Part shown: positions 1-5,771 of the stretch, in pieces
Layout of the letters: every line of letters begins with the position of its first letter
Position numbering within the stretch: the stretch's first letter is position 1
Origin: Actinomycetota bacterium
Lineage (GTDB): Bacteria > Cyanobacteriota > Vampirovibrionia > Obscuribacterales > Obscuribacteraceae
NCBI GenBank assembly: GCA_903970355.1
Contig: CAJCIF010000430.1
Location: forward strand, 1 to 6,181
Reading direction: 5' to 3'
Length of the DNA: 6,181 nucleotides
Made by a program: the position numbers and the translations under genes
The notes under the pieces: generated by a model
Databases searched by the model: none
The model's input: the letters and a program-made list of their open reading frames with translations, nothing else
What the model was told of the DNA's origin: nothing

Positions 1-1
1 C

Positions 2-679
2 GCTTCACTGCAAGAATTTGTAAATTTGGCATCGGCATCACGCGGCTATAACACCAGAGAAACTCCAGGTGGTGTCGAGACTTTTAAAGAAGCACCGGAA
101 TATTACGCCGGCGACTTAGGCGTTGCATGGCGTCACTGGGATGAAGATTTCCGCATCGCCTACTCGAACTGTCTGTCACGGCATTTGCGAAGCGTGGGAG
201 TCAATTCCATTTATGGTCGATCGAAAATGATCTTCAGCTGCGATAAAAACAGGAAATTGAGAGCACGTATTGTCGAAGCGAATCTGCCACCAGAGTTTTG
301 TACTCTCATGCTGGAGGCTGTAAAAACGTTGGATGGCAATAGAATCCTAGATTTTCCAAACGGGTCTAAAATCAATGGTTTCAACTTTACGATCGGCTGG
401 GAAAACTCGGATCCTCCTCCGCAAGTGGTTGAGCGAGTTGCCGCTCTTTTGCGGTCGAACCGCACATCTGCTGTTGTGAATCAAATTGGACTGAGCGGAC
501 AAACAAAGGGCCTGCCATCTGATGGTCAGCGCTCCCTCAATGGTCAAGTTCTGCCCACGGATGGCCTAAAAGCTGATGCCTCAGGCAAGGTTCTTGGCGG
601 CATGACATTCAATGCGGAAGTATCAGGAAAGATCATGCAGCCGGCCGCGCTAAAGGCGGAAGCGCTGAAGTTAAAGTAA
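2..679 (+). CDS. Unrecognised protein, 5'-partial, possible TonB C-terminal-like domain
   Basis: The reading frame is open to the left edge of the window. The first in-frame start-like codon is TTG at 26 with no clear ribosome site before it, so the true start is probably upstream. About 225 residues are visible. Numbering from the TTG, residues 35-125 have the pattern of a TonB C-terminal domain: W35 and W38, an amphipathic helix, a strand (SKMIFSCDKNRKL), a helix with LMLEAVKTL, then a D-F-P turn and a final strand ending in IGW. Partner proteins such as ExbB/ExbD are not in view and no membrane segment is visible in this part. Residues 150-217 form a Gly/Leu/Lys-rich tail of low complexity, likely flexible. 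The domain call is a fold-level impression only; the existence of the gene is more secure. The next gene follows 83 bp later on the same strand. Confidence 0.6.
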   Translation, partial: ASLQEFVNLASASRGYNTRETPGGVETFKEAPEYYAGDLGVAWRHWDEDFRIAYSNCLSRHLRSVGVNSIYGRSKMIFSCDKNRKLRARIVEANLPPEFCTLMLEAVKTLDGNRILDFPNGSKINGFNFTIGWENSDPPPQVVERVAALLRSNRTSAVVNQIGLSGQTKGLPSDGQRSLNGQVLPTDGLKADASGKVLGGMTFNAEVSGKIMQPAALKAEALKLK

Positions 680-762
680 GCAATTAGCATTCCACCGAAA
701 CTTTTTGGCTTCCGGCGTGTACCTCTATTTGGGCAGGGTTACAAATCCTTGAATAGGGCATC

Positions 763-2019
763 ATGTTTGAAAACGTAAAAGAGCTAGGTTTAGCATTTTT
801 GGCTGTAGCAACCGTTTTTGTTTTGCTTGAGTGGGCAATTTCGAGCAAGCGCAAGAATAACCTTTATAGCCAGAAAGACACTTTTTGCAATTTGGCTACT
901 TTAGTGATTGGTAGATTGAGCCAGCCCGCCTTTATTGCTTACGTTTATGGATCGCTGAAGTTTTTGCAATCATTAGCTCTTTTCAAAATACCTGATTCAG
1001 AGTGGACGACTGTCGTTGCTTTCGTGCTTACGGATTTCTTTTATTACTGGGAGCACCGTTTTAGTCATAGCTTGAAACCATTGTGGATTCTTCATGAAAC
1101 ACATCACTCAAGCAAACATTTCAATTTCACGACGAGCTTTCGGCTTCCATGGTTGGGAAGACTCGTTGCGCCAATCTTCTTTGGACCGATGGTTTTATTC
1201 GGTTTTAAGCCAGAACAATTGGTTTTGTTTTTCTCGCTAAATCTGATGTATCAATTTTTTCTGCACACGAAGTTAATTGCCAAGCTAGGTGCCCTGGAGG
1301 GGATATTCAACACACCATCGGCCCATCGCGTTCATCATGGAAGGAATGCAATATATTTAGACAAAAACTTCGGTGGAGTTCTAATGATATGGGATCGGGT
1401 TTTCGGTACATACCAAGCCGAAACGGAACAACCGGAATTCGGTCTGCGTAGTAATTTTTCAAGCAACAATCCATTTGTCATCCAATTCCACAGTTTTCCT
1501 ATGTACTGTTGGGTAACCGGAAGATGGAATGCTCTTCGCAATCAAATTGTAATTTCGTTGATGCTTGTTTTGTCATCTTTCGTTTTTATGTGTAATAGGG
1601 TGGAATCGCAAGAAGAAACTCCTCTACCGAACTGCCCAATTCAAGGGCACGTGCAGATTGACGAAACTTCAGGACCGAGCCTTTTGGGTAAATGGAAAGG
1701 TCACATTTTTGAGTTCAGAAGACATCCAACTGTTTCCATTGATGCACAGGAAGGCAGCAAACTGGATGGCACTTACAAGGGTGTACTTGGAAAATTCCCG
1801 CTAACCGGGCTTTTGCACGAAGACAACAGCACAGTCACGTTTTATGTGGATTTCACGAGTGCTAAGATTTTACGGCTGTTGTTCAGAAAGCACTCTGGAT
1901 CTTTGGTTGCAATTATGGAGGGCAAGCTGATTGGCAATACCATATCTGGTACTGCATGCCTGCCAGACATTAGTGATAAAGAAGTCCACTTTTCCGCAAG
2001 CAAAGAAGACGCTGAATAA
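763..2019 (+). CDS. Sterol desaturase / fatty acid hydroxylase family membrane protein with extra C-terminal domain
   Basis: Predicted integral membrane non-haem di-iron oxygenase of the fatty acid hydroxylase superfamily. It carries the three histidine clusters of the family: H98-x3-H102 (within WEHRFSH), H111-x2-H114-H115 (HETHH) and H188-x2-H191-H192 (HRVHH). It also has the additional H168 and the family ending N202-F-G-G-x4-WDRxFGTY at about 202-217. Hydrophobic segments lie at about 8-25, 42-75, 82-96 and 133-166. Such enzymes hydroxylate or desaturate sterols, fatty acids, carotenoids or alkylglycerols; the substrate cannot be told from sequence. Family members of this type usually end soon after the FGTY region. 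Here the protein continues for about 200 residues: a hydrophobic segment at 262-277, a polar linker, then a beta-rich region at about 307-400 beginning LLGKWKG. ATG 763 is preceded by a weak AGGG-like site at 755-758. Family confidence is high; the tail is unassigned. Confidence 0.88.
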   Translation: MFENVKELGLAFLAVATVFVLLEWAISSKRKNNLYSQKDTFCNLATLVIGRLSQPAFIAYVYGSLKFLQSLALFKIPDSEWTTVVAFVLTDFFYYWEHRFSHSLKPLWILHETHHSSKHFNFTTSFRLPWLGRLVAPIFFGPMVLFGFKPEQLVLFFSLNLMYQFFLHTKLIAKLGALEGIFNTPSAHRVHHGRNAIYLDKNFGGVLMIWDRVFGTYQAETEQPEFGLRSNFSSNNPFVIQFHSFPMYCWVTGRWNALRNQIVISLMLVLSSFVFMCNRVESQEETPLPNCPIQGHVQIDETSGPSLLGKWKGHIFEFRRHPTVSIDAQEGSKLDGTYKGVLGKFPLTGLLHEDNSTVTFYVDFTSAKILRLLFRKHSGSLVAIMEGKLIGNTISGTACLPDISDKEVHFSASKEDAE

Positions 2020-2046
2020 TTGCAGTAACTTCTAAGGATGTCAGCA

Positions 2047-2060
2047 GGTTATCGATAGCC
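2047..2060. promoter_or_regulatory. Imperfect palindrome upstream of the acetolactate decarboxylase gene
   Basis: A 14-bp near-palindrome, GGTTATCGATAGCC, has a perfect TATCGATA core at 2050-2057. It sits in the 65-bp gap between the hydroxylase and the decarboxylase genes, ending 24 bp before the ATG. It could be an operator for the acetoin genes. A short palindrome like this also occurs by chance, and I see no convincing -35/-10 pair beside it. Confidence 0.25.
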
Positions 2061-2084
2061 TGGCAGACATGAGATGATATCGGC

Positions 2085-2945
2085 ATGCCAAAAATCACGT
2101 GCCATATTTCGCAGTCCTTGCAGAAAATTCTGGAAGAGCAATCGAAATTAAGAGGTGAGTCAATATCTCATCTCGTTTCTATGGCTCTTGCGCAGAGTTT
2201 TGAAGTACCTCACCATACACTGTTTCAAGTTTCCACCACAGGTGCGCTTGTACAGGGAATCTACGAACGGGCCGTTTCCAGTAAGTACTTGCTCAACTAC
2301 GGAGATTTCGGCATCGGCACTTTTGAAAATCTCGATGGCGAAATGGTAGTTCTGGATGGGGTAATTTACCAGGCTCGCAGTGATGGCAAAGTATCAAAGA
2401 TTACAGAAGAGGTGGGTACTCCTTTTGCGATTGTTCTCTTCTTTGAACCGGACTTAGATGAAATCTCCGAAGAAATAAATAGCCTTGGAGATGTTCGGAA
2501 AGTCTGCGATCGTTTACGTGATTCCGACAACATTTTCTATGCTTTTCGAATTGATGGTAAATTCGATCACGTTCATACCCGAGCTATGAAGGCTACAGCC
2601 GAGGGTGTTCCTCTTGCTCAGGCAGCCTCTGTTCAGCCCGAGTTCGAATTCAAAAACATCAATGGCACACTTGTCGGAATCTGGGCTCCGCAATTTTCGA
2701 GTGCGTTCAATGTGGCAGGATATCACTTCCATTTTCTTTCTGAAGATAGAACTAAAGGTGGTCATCTTCTCGAATGCAGCGGCAAGCATTTGCGCGTGCG
2801 CATGGAAAGAATGAATGACTTCCACTTGTCTCTTCCTGAATCTCAAGAATTTCTCCAGGCAGATCTCACTAAGGATATTTCGAAAGATCTTGCTTATGCA
2901 GAACAGATCCACGATAAGGAAAATGCAGATGGTGAAAGAAAATAA
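2085..2945 (+). CDS. alsD: Alpha-acetolactate decarboxylase with N-terminal ribbon-helix-helix-like arm
   Basis: Converts (S)-2-acetolactate to (R)-acetoin and CO2 in the cytoplasm, a zinc-dependent reaction. The core from about residue 45 matches the AlsD/BudA family: LFQVSTTGALVQGIY, then GDFGIGTFENLDGE, FYAFRIDGKF and AGYHFHF. The expected zinc ligands H214, H216 and H227 keep the HxH-x10-H spacing of the Bacillus enzymes. E86, R166 and the C-terminal E273 line up with the other active-site residues known from the family, so it should be active. Residues 1-42 are extra compared with typical enzymes of about 235-260 residues: strand ITCHIS, helix LQKILEEQSKLRG, then helix SISHLVSMALAQS, as in CopG/Arc-type ribbon-helix-helix domains. 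ATG 2085 is supported because an in-frame TGA at 2070-2072 blocks longer forms and the arm reads as a coherent fold; its ribosome site is weak (GAGATGAT at 2071-2078). The stop overlaps the synthase gene by 17 bp. Confidence 0.95.
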   Translation: MPKITCHISQSLQKILEEQSKLRGESISHLVSMALAQSFEVPHHTLFQVSTTGALVQGIYERAVSSKYLLNYGDFGIGTFENLDGEMVVLDGVIYQARSDGKVSKITEEVGTPFAIVLFFEPDLDEISEEINSLGDVRKVCDRLRDSDNIFYAFRIDGKFDHVHTRAMKATAEGVPLAQAASVQPEFEFKNINGTLVGIWAPQFSSAFNVAGYHFHFLSEDRTKGGHLLECSGKHLRVRMERMNDFHLSLPESQEFLQADLTKDISKDLAYAEQIHDKENADGERK

Positions 2946-4599
2946 GCCGCTGACGGGTGCAGACATTGTTGTAAAAACACTGGAAGAGCGCAATGTGAAG
3001 TGGGTGTTCGGTGTACCGGGTGCAAAGATTGATAAGGTTTTTAATACCCTTGTCGATTCTTCCATCCAAACAGTTGTCTGCAGGCATGAACAAAACGCTG
3101 CCTTCATTGCCGGTGGCATCGGCCGCATGACTGGTAACGCTGGTGTCGCCATTGTTACCTCTGGACCGGGCGTGTCAAACCTCGTGACCGGGCTTGCTAC
3201 TGCGAATACCGAAGGCGATCCAGTGCTGGCACTCGGAGGAGCAGTTGCAGTTTCTGAACGTCTCAAGCTTGTTCACCAAACTATGGATTCCGTAAGTATG
3301 TGCAAACCGGTTACGAAGTTTAGTGCTGAAATAGATTCGCCGGAAAACACTTCCGAAGTAATTACGAATGCCTTTCGTGCAGCCGAAACGGGAAGGACTG
3401 GGGCGGCTTTTGTGAGCCTGCCTAAAGACATCATGTCTGCGCCAGCCGAATGCGATGTCCTTCCTAGTTCTGTTAGTCTTGCCAGTGGACCAGCCGATCG
3501 CGCCGGTATTGAAGCAGCGGCCCATTTGCTTAACCGATCGAAAAGGCCTGCCGTATTGTTAGGCTTGCTCGCCAGCAGACCCGATAATATCGATGCGGTT
3601 CGCGATTTCATTCAGCATGCGAATCTTCCCGTTGTTGGAACATTCCAGGCTGCCGGTGCAATTCCATCAGCGCTATTTCGAAACTTCGGCGGACGCGTTG
3701 GTTTGCTTGCAAATCAGCCTGCCGACAAAATTCTAGAAGTGGCCGATTTGGTGATTACAATTGGATATGATGCCGTTGAATACGATCCGTCGCTCTGGAA
3801 CAAAGGAAACAAACGACCGATTGTGCACATCGATGCGGTTCGCCCGGATATCGATAATTACTATAGTCCGGCAGTCGAATTGATTGGTGACATCGCAGCT
3901 ACGTTGCGTGAGCTTACTCCGCTCACCTCATCACCGCATCCAGATTCAGTAATCGAAAAATTATTGGACGATATTGCTCTTGACCGAAAGAAAATGGCTG
4001 TAGCAGCAGAGAAGATGAATGGTGTGCCGGTTCATCCGCTTCGCCTAGTAGCAGAGTTGCAAAAGATTTTGTCTGAGGATATGACACTGTGTGTTGATAT
4101 GGGTTCTTTTCACATCTGGTTGGCTAGACATCTTTATAGTTTTCGTGTGCGTCAGGTGCTCATTTCTAATGGACAGCAAACTCTTGGTGTTGCACTGCCC
4201 TGGGCTATTGCAGCAACTCTTGTACGGCCTGCTGAGAAAGTTTTATCGATCTCGGGAGATGGAGGTTTCCTCTTTTCCAGCATGGAATTGGAAACAGCTG
4301 TAAGACTGCAATCTCATCTCGTCCACATGATATGGATTAACGGAACTTACGATATGGTGGCAATCCAGGAAGAACAAAAATACGGACGGCCTTCCGGTAC
4401 AAAGTTTGGGCCGGTTGATCCGGTAAAATTTGCGGAAGCATTTGGTGCTAAAGGCTTTATGATTCAAACACCGGACCAAATTGGCGGCGTTCTGAAAAAA
4501 GCTTTTGACACCCCTGGACCGGTACTTATTGGAGTGCATGTCGATTACAGTGATAACCACAAGCTCTTTGAGCAAGTAAAAGAACTGAGTGTGCAATAA
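2929..4599 (+). CDS. alsS: Catabolic (FAD-independent) acetolactate synthase
   Basis: Thiamine diphosphate enzyme that condenses two pyruvates to 2-acetolactate and CO2, feeding the decarboxylase encoded just upstream. Numbered from the start chosen here (556 residues; Bacillus AlsS is about 570): the N-terminal TPP domain has WVFGVPGAKID and catalytic E54 (CRHEQNAAF), the central domain spans about 190-330, and the C-terminal TPP domain has the Mg-binding motif SGDGGF (G443-D444-G445) with N471 about 27 residues later. Where biosynthetic synthases have an FAD-binding RFDDR, this one has GYDAVEYDPSLW (279-290), as in catabolic AlsS/BudB, so it is probably FAD-independent and needs no regulatory subunit. 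The open frame runs further upstream (ATGs at 2815 and 2923), but AAGGA at 2916-2920 lies 8 nt before ATG 2929 and only 2 nt before ATG 2923. The start at 2929 gives a 17-bp overlap with the decarboxylase and suggests translational coupling. Confidence 0.96.
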   Translation: MVKENKPLTGADIVVKTLEERNVKWVFGVPGAKIDKVFNTLVDSSIQTVVCRHEQNAAFIAGGIGRMTGNAGVAIVTSGPGVSNLVTGLATANTEGDPVLALGGAVAVSERLKLVHQTMDSVSMCKPVTKFSAEIDSPENTSEVITNAFRAAETGRTGAAFVSLPKDIMSAPAECDVLPSSVSLASGPADRAGIEAAAHLLNRSKRPAVLLGLLASRPDNIDAVRDFIQHANLPVVGTFQAAGAIPSALFRNFGGRVGLLANQPADKILEVADLVITIGYDAVEYDPSLWNKGNKRPIVHIDAVRPDIDNYYSPAVELIGDIAATLRELTPLTSSPHPDSVIEKLLDDIALDRKKMAVAAEKMNGVPVHPLRLVAELQKILSEDMTLCVDMGSFHIWLARHLYSFRVRQVLISNGQQTLGVALPWAIAATLVRPAEKVLSISGDGGFLFSSMELETAVRLQSHLVHMIWINGTYDMVAIQEEQKYGRPSGTKFGPVDPVKFAEAFGAKGFMIQTPDQIGGVLKKAFDTPGPVLIGVHVDYSDNHKLFEQVKELSVQ

Positions 4600-4646
4600 T
4601 CGGGTGCTACGCTGGTATTTTGGCTGACAGATCTATTTTGCTGCAT

Positions 4647-4713
4647 CGCCGAAAGACAATCGGCGCTCGCCGAACTTCTATTTCGGAAAGGAGTTCTCGG
4701 CGAATTGGGCGAG
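4647..4713. repeat. Cluster of inverted repeats (CGCCGA/TCGGCG) after the acetolactate synthase gene
   Basis: Two copies of CGCCGA (4647-4652, 4668-4673) and two of TCGGCG (4660-4665, 4697-4702) lie within 56 bp. The first pair forms a 6-bp stem with a 7-nt loop. The second region can fold as CGCCGA/TCGGCG. Alternatively it can fold as GAACTTC (4672-4678) with GGAGTTC (4690-4696), closed by CTCGCC (4666-4671) with GGCGAG (4708-4713). These folds are mutually exclusive. No T-run follows, so this is not a canonical intrinsic terminator. It lies between convergent genes and could be a 3'-end stabiliser, a factor-dependent termination zone or a repeat-family element. The rest of 4600-4833 shows no gene I can support. 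Confidence 0.45.
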
Positions 4714-4784
4714 TCAAATAGTTAAGCGCAAGCGCGTTCGAATATAAGTTCTAGTGTCGGAGAGATTCCGGGGAGCGTAGAAGG

Positions 4785-4807
4785 CATTTGCAACGTGCCG
4801 GCAAATG
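4785..4807. repeat. Stem-loop downstream of the antitoxin gene
   Basis: A perfect 7-bp inverted repeat, CATTTGC (4785-4791) and GCAAATG (4801-4807), with a 9-nt loop. It starts 26 nt past the antitoxin stop codon on the minus strand. It could mark the 3' end of the toxin-antitoxin transcript, but no T-run follows on either strand, so an intrinsic terminator is doubtful. Confidence 0.3.
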
Positions 4808-4833
4808 AGAGAACATCATAATGTCTCGGAAAT

Positions 4834-5169
4834 TCACGCGGACTCCAGCTCCCTGGCTTCGCGGTAAATTTTGTCCTTTTCGCCTGTGTAGTCCAGCATT
4901 GCAATATCATAGTTCAATTGCAGATTAAGCCAGAACTCGGGCGACATCTTAAATACTTTTGCTAGCCGAAGCGCGGTATCAGCTGTTATCGACCGATCCC
5001 CTTTGACGATGGCAGTTACACGCGTAGGGGCGATGCCCATGAGAAGAGCCAGTTTCGTTGCACTAAGATTCAACGGCTCCAAGAATTCTGTAAGCAAGAT
5101 CTCGCCAGGATGAATTGGCGGCAACTTGTCACCCTTTCTCCGCTTAATGGTAGTCCGTGATTTCGACAT
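4834..5169 (-). CDS. higA: HigA-family antitoxin, XRE-type helix-turn-helix
   Basis: Antitoxin of a HigBA-type module (VapI/HigA family). It should bind and neutralise the toxin encoded upstream and repress the shared promoter. The 111-residue protein has the family signature PPIHPGEIL at 17-25, an XRE helix-turn-helix at about 33-72 (LNLSATKLALLMGIAPTRV, then GDRSITADTALRLAKVF) and the ending SPEFWLNLQLNYDIAML at 76-92, followed by a charged tail. The frame is open upstream to an ATG at 5217. I chose ATG 5169 because AGGGGAAG lies about 9 nt before it and because the upstream 16 residues do not resemble the family and lie inside the toxin gene. This start overlaps the toxin gene by 26 bp, typical of translational coupling. 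Toxin-first order is usual for higBA and opposite to many other toxin-antitoxin systems. Confidence 0.93.
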   Translation of the reverse strand: MSKSRTTIKRRKGDKLPPIHPGEILLTEFLEPLNLSATKLALLMGIAPTRVTAIVKGDRSITADTALRLAKVFKMSPEFWLNLQLNYDIAMLDYTGEKDKIYREARELESA

Positions 5170-5422
5170 CGTTGAAGTCTTCCCCTTCTGGAACAAAACA
5201 AATTCTGTACTGATCATTGATGCGTATGCTGAATTGCCCTTCTCGGTCGCCGTGCAGTGCTTCTAGTCTGAATCCTGGGATAGCGGCTAAGTCGGCGAGT
5301 CCTCTTGCAACATTCAGAGCGGCGAGTTTCTTTCTAGCAGATAGTTGGATGCTATCGAATTTCTTGACGTAGCGGTTGTTGGCTAACGCTTCGGTGTCCT
5401 TGTTGCGAAAGCCCGTAATCAT
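5144..5422 (-). CDS. higB: HigB-family toxin, RelE/ParE superfamily mRNA interferase
   Basis: Small toxin expected to cleave mRNA on the ribosome, as known for HigB. With the start preferred here it has 92 residues: the family opening MITGFRNK, a helix pair over about 8-40 (including ARKKLAALN), and the hallmark stretch PGFRLEALHGDREGQFSIRI at 49-68. This is followed by NDQYRICF and the closing D-V-E-I-T-D-Y-H at 85-92. Two in-frame ATGs exist, at 5428 and 5422. HigB proteins usually begin MI.SFR or similar, which favours 5422; the longer form adds only MR. Neither has a Shine-Dalgarno sequence, and the likely promoter places the transcript start at the second ATG. The gene is complete and overlaps the antitoxin gene by 26 bp. 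Confidence 0.9.
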   Translation of the reverse strand: MITGFRNKDTEALANNRYVKKFDSIQLSARKKLAALNVARGLADLAAIPGFRLEALHGDREGQFSIRINDQYRICFVPEGEDFNDVEITDYH

Positions 5423-5428
5423 ACGCAT

Positions 5429-5457
5429 AGAGTAACACGCTTGGTGTGTTACGTCAA
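5429..5457 (-). promoter_or_regulatory. Probable higBA promoter
   Basis: On the minus strand, TTGACG (5457-5452, five of six matches to the -35 consensus) is followed after exactly 17 nt by TACTCT (5434-5429). The latter is a weak -10 box that keeps the most conserved T, A and final T. Transcription would then begin about 6 nt further on, at the A of ATG 5422, giving a leaderless toxin mRNA. A second candidate is a perfect TATAAT at 5487-5482, but it lacks a good -35 at normal spacing. Confidence 0.5.
5432..5452. promoter_or_regulatory. Inverted-repeat operator of the higBA operon
   Basis: A perfect inverted repeat, GTAACAC (5432-5438) and GTGTTAC (5446-5452), has a 7-bp spacer. It fills the interval between the proposed -35 and -10 boxes and overlaps the edges of both. 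Half-sites 14 bp apart centre to centre upstream of the toxin gene fit autoregulation by a dimeric XRE antitoxin. The role is inferred from position and symmetry. Confidence 0.65.
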
Positions 5458-5534
5458 ACGGTTCAATGTAGCGGATTGGCGATTATAAAGGGCCTAAAAA
5501 TGTTTTCTTTCCAATTGAAATTTTGTTTTCCCAT

Positions 5535-5560
5535 GGTCGGTTTACCAAATGTACCCGACC
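5535..5560. repeat. Stem-loop at the end of the small membrane ORF
   Basis: GGTCGG (5535-5540) pairs with CCGACC (5555-5560), and TAC (5543-5545) with GTA (5551-5553) inside, leaving a 5-nt loop. It spans the stop codon of the minus-strand small ORF and could mark its transcript end. No T-run follows on the minus strand, so a terminator role is uncertain. Confidence 0.3.
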
Positions 5561-5661
5561 CTGTAATAGCCACTTGAGCTGTACATTAATGCCAATAGAA
5601 TCAAGACAATCCCAATCCAAATAATTCGAATCCACTGATAGGCTTTCAACTTTATCCTCAC
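5542..5661 (-). CDS. Candidate small single-pass membrane peptide (or 3' exon fragment)
   Basis: A 39-codon minus-strand frame starts at GTG 5661 (a second GTG lies at 5664) and stops with TAA at 5544-5542. I do not recognise a family. The peptide begins MRIKLKAYQW, with four basic residues in its first 12. A strongly hydrophobic segment follows (IIWIGIVLILLALMY, about residues 13-27), then a short Tyr/Gly-rich tail ending VGYIW. The positive-inside rule suggests a cytoplasmic N-terminus. There is only a weak purine-rich ribosome site (AGAAGAAG). The frame stays open upstream through the intron 3' boundary to an ATG at 5712 inside domain VI. This leaves three readings: an independent small gene starting at GTG, the 3' exon of a gene split by the intron, or a chance frame. 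The coherent charge-hydrophobic-aromatic layout is the main support. Confidence 0.35.
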   Translation of the reverse strand: MRIKLKAYQWIRIIWIGIVLILLALMYSSSGYYRVGYIW

Positions 5662-5698
5662 CACAAAGCTTCTTCTATAATAGCCCCGCCTGATAGTC

Positions 5699-5734
5699 GG
5701 GTAAGGGGACATGCGTCGCCGTAGTCCCCTCCCC
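5699..5734 (-). ncRNA. Group II intron domain VI
   Basis: Directly 3' of domain V, GGGGAC (5729-5724) pairs with GTCCCC (5710-5705). Outside this, the preceding G-run (5734-5731) can pair with CCC (5701-5699), leaving TTA (5704-5702) unpaired. A5702 is the likely bulged branch-point adenosine, 6-9 nt from the candidate 3' splice sites. The pairing is seen in the sequence; the branch-point choice is inferred. Confidence 0.65.
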
Positions 5735-5737
5735 TAA

Positions 5738-5771
5738 GAACCGCTCGTGCGAGTTTCCCCGCAAGCGGCTC
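5738..5771 (-). ncRNA. Group II intron domain V (catalytic hairpin)
   Basis: A 34-nt hairpin. The lower stem GAGCCGC (5771-5765) pairs with GCGGTTC (5744-5738), including one G-U pair. The upper stem is capped by a GAAA tetraloop and carries the conserved bulge. The catalytic triad AGC occupies positions 2-4. Length, tetraloop and triad all match bacterial CL-class domain V. The first G is also the middle base of the reverse transcriptase stop codon TGA (5772-5770). Confidence 0.93.

Noticed and set aside
1561..2019. Independent gene starting at ATG 1561, splitting the C-terminal region off the hydroxylase
   Set aside because: The residues after 1561 look somewhat like a signal peptide, but there is no ribosome site before 1561 and the frame is continuous with the hydroxylase, so a fusion is the simpler reading.
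2815..2928. Longer N-terminus for acetolactate synthase starting at ATG 2815 or ATG 2923
   Set aside because: The extra 38 residues lie inside the decarboxylase gene and do not resemble the family. The ribosome site at 2916-2920 fits only ATG 2929.
2514..3266. 250-codon minus-strand open frame
   Set aside because: It is antisense to the well-supported alsD and alsS genes, its translation shows no family features, and it is explained by codon bias of the opposite strand.
4721..4740. GCGCAAGCGC near-palindrome as a terminator hairpin
   Set aside because: The loop would be only 2 nt, and no T-run follows.
4722..4910. 62-codon minus-strand frame past the end of the antitoxin gene
   Set aside because: It overlaps higA in another frame and its product looks like no protein family.
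5463..5534. 23-codon minus-strand frame starting at ATG 5534, upstream of the toxin gene
   Set aside because: No ribosome site, no recognisable composition, and it overlaps the higBA control region; likely chance.
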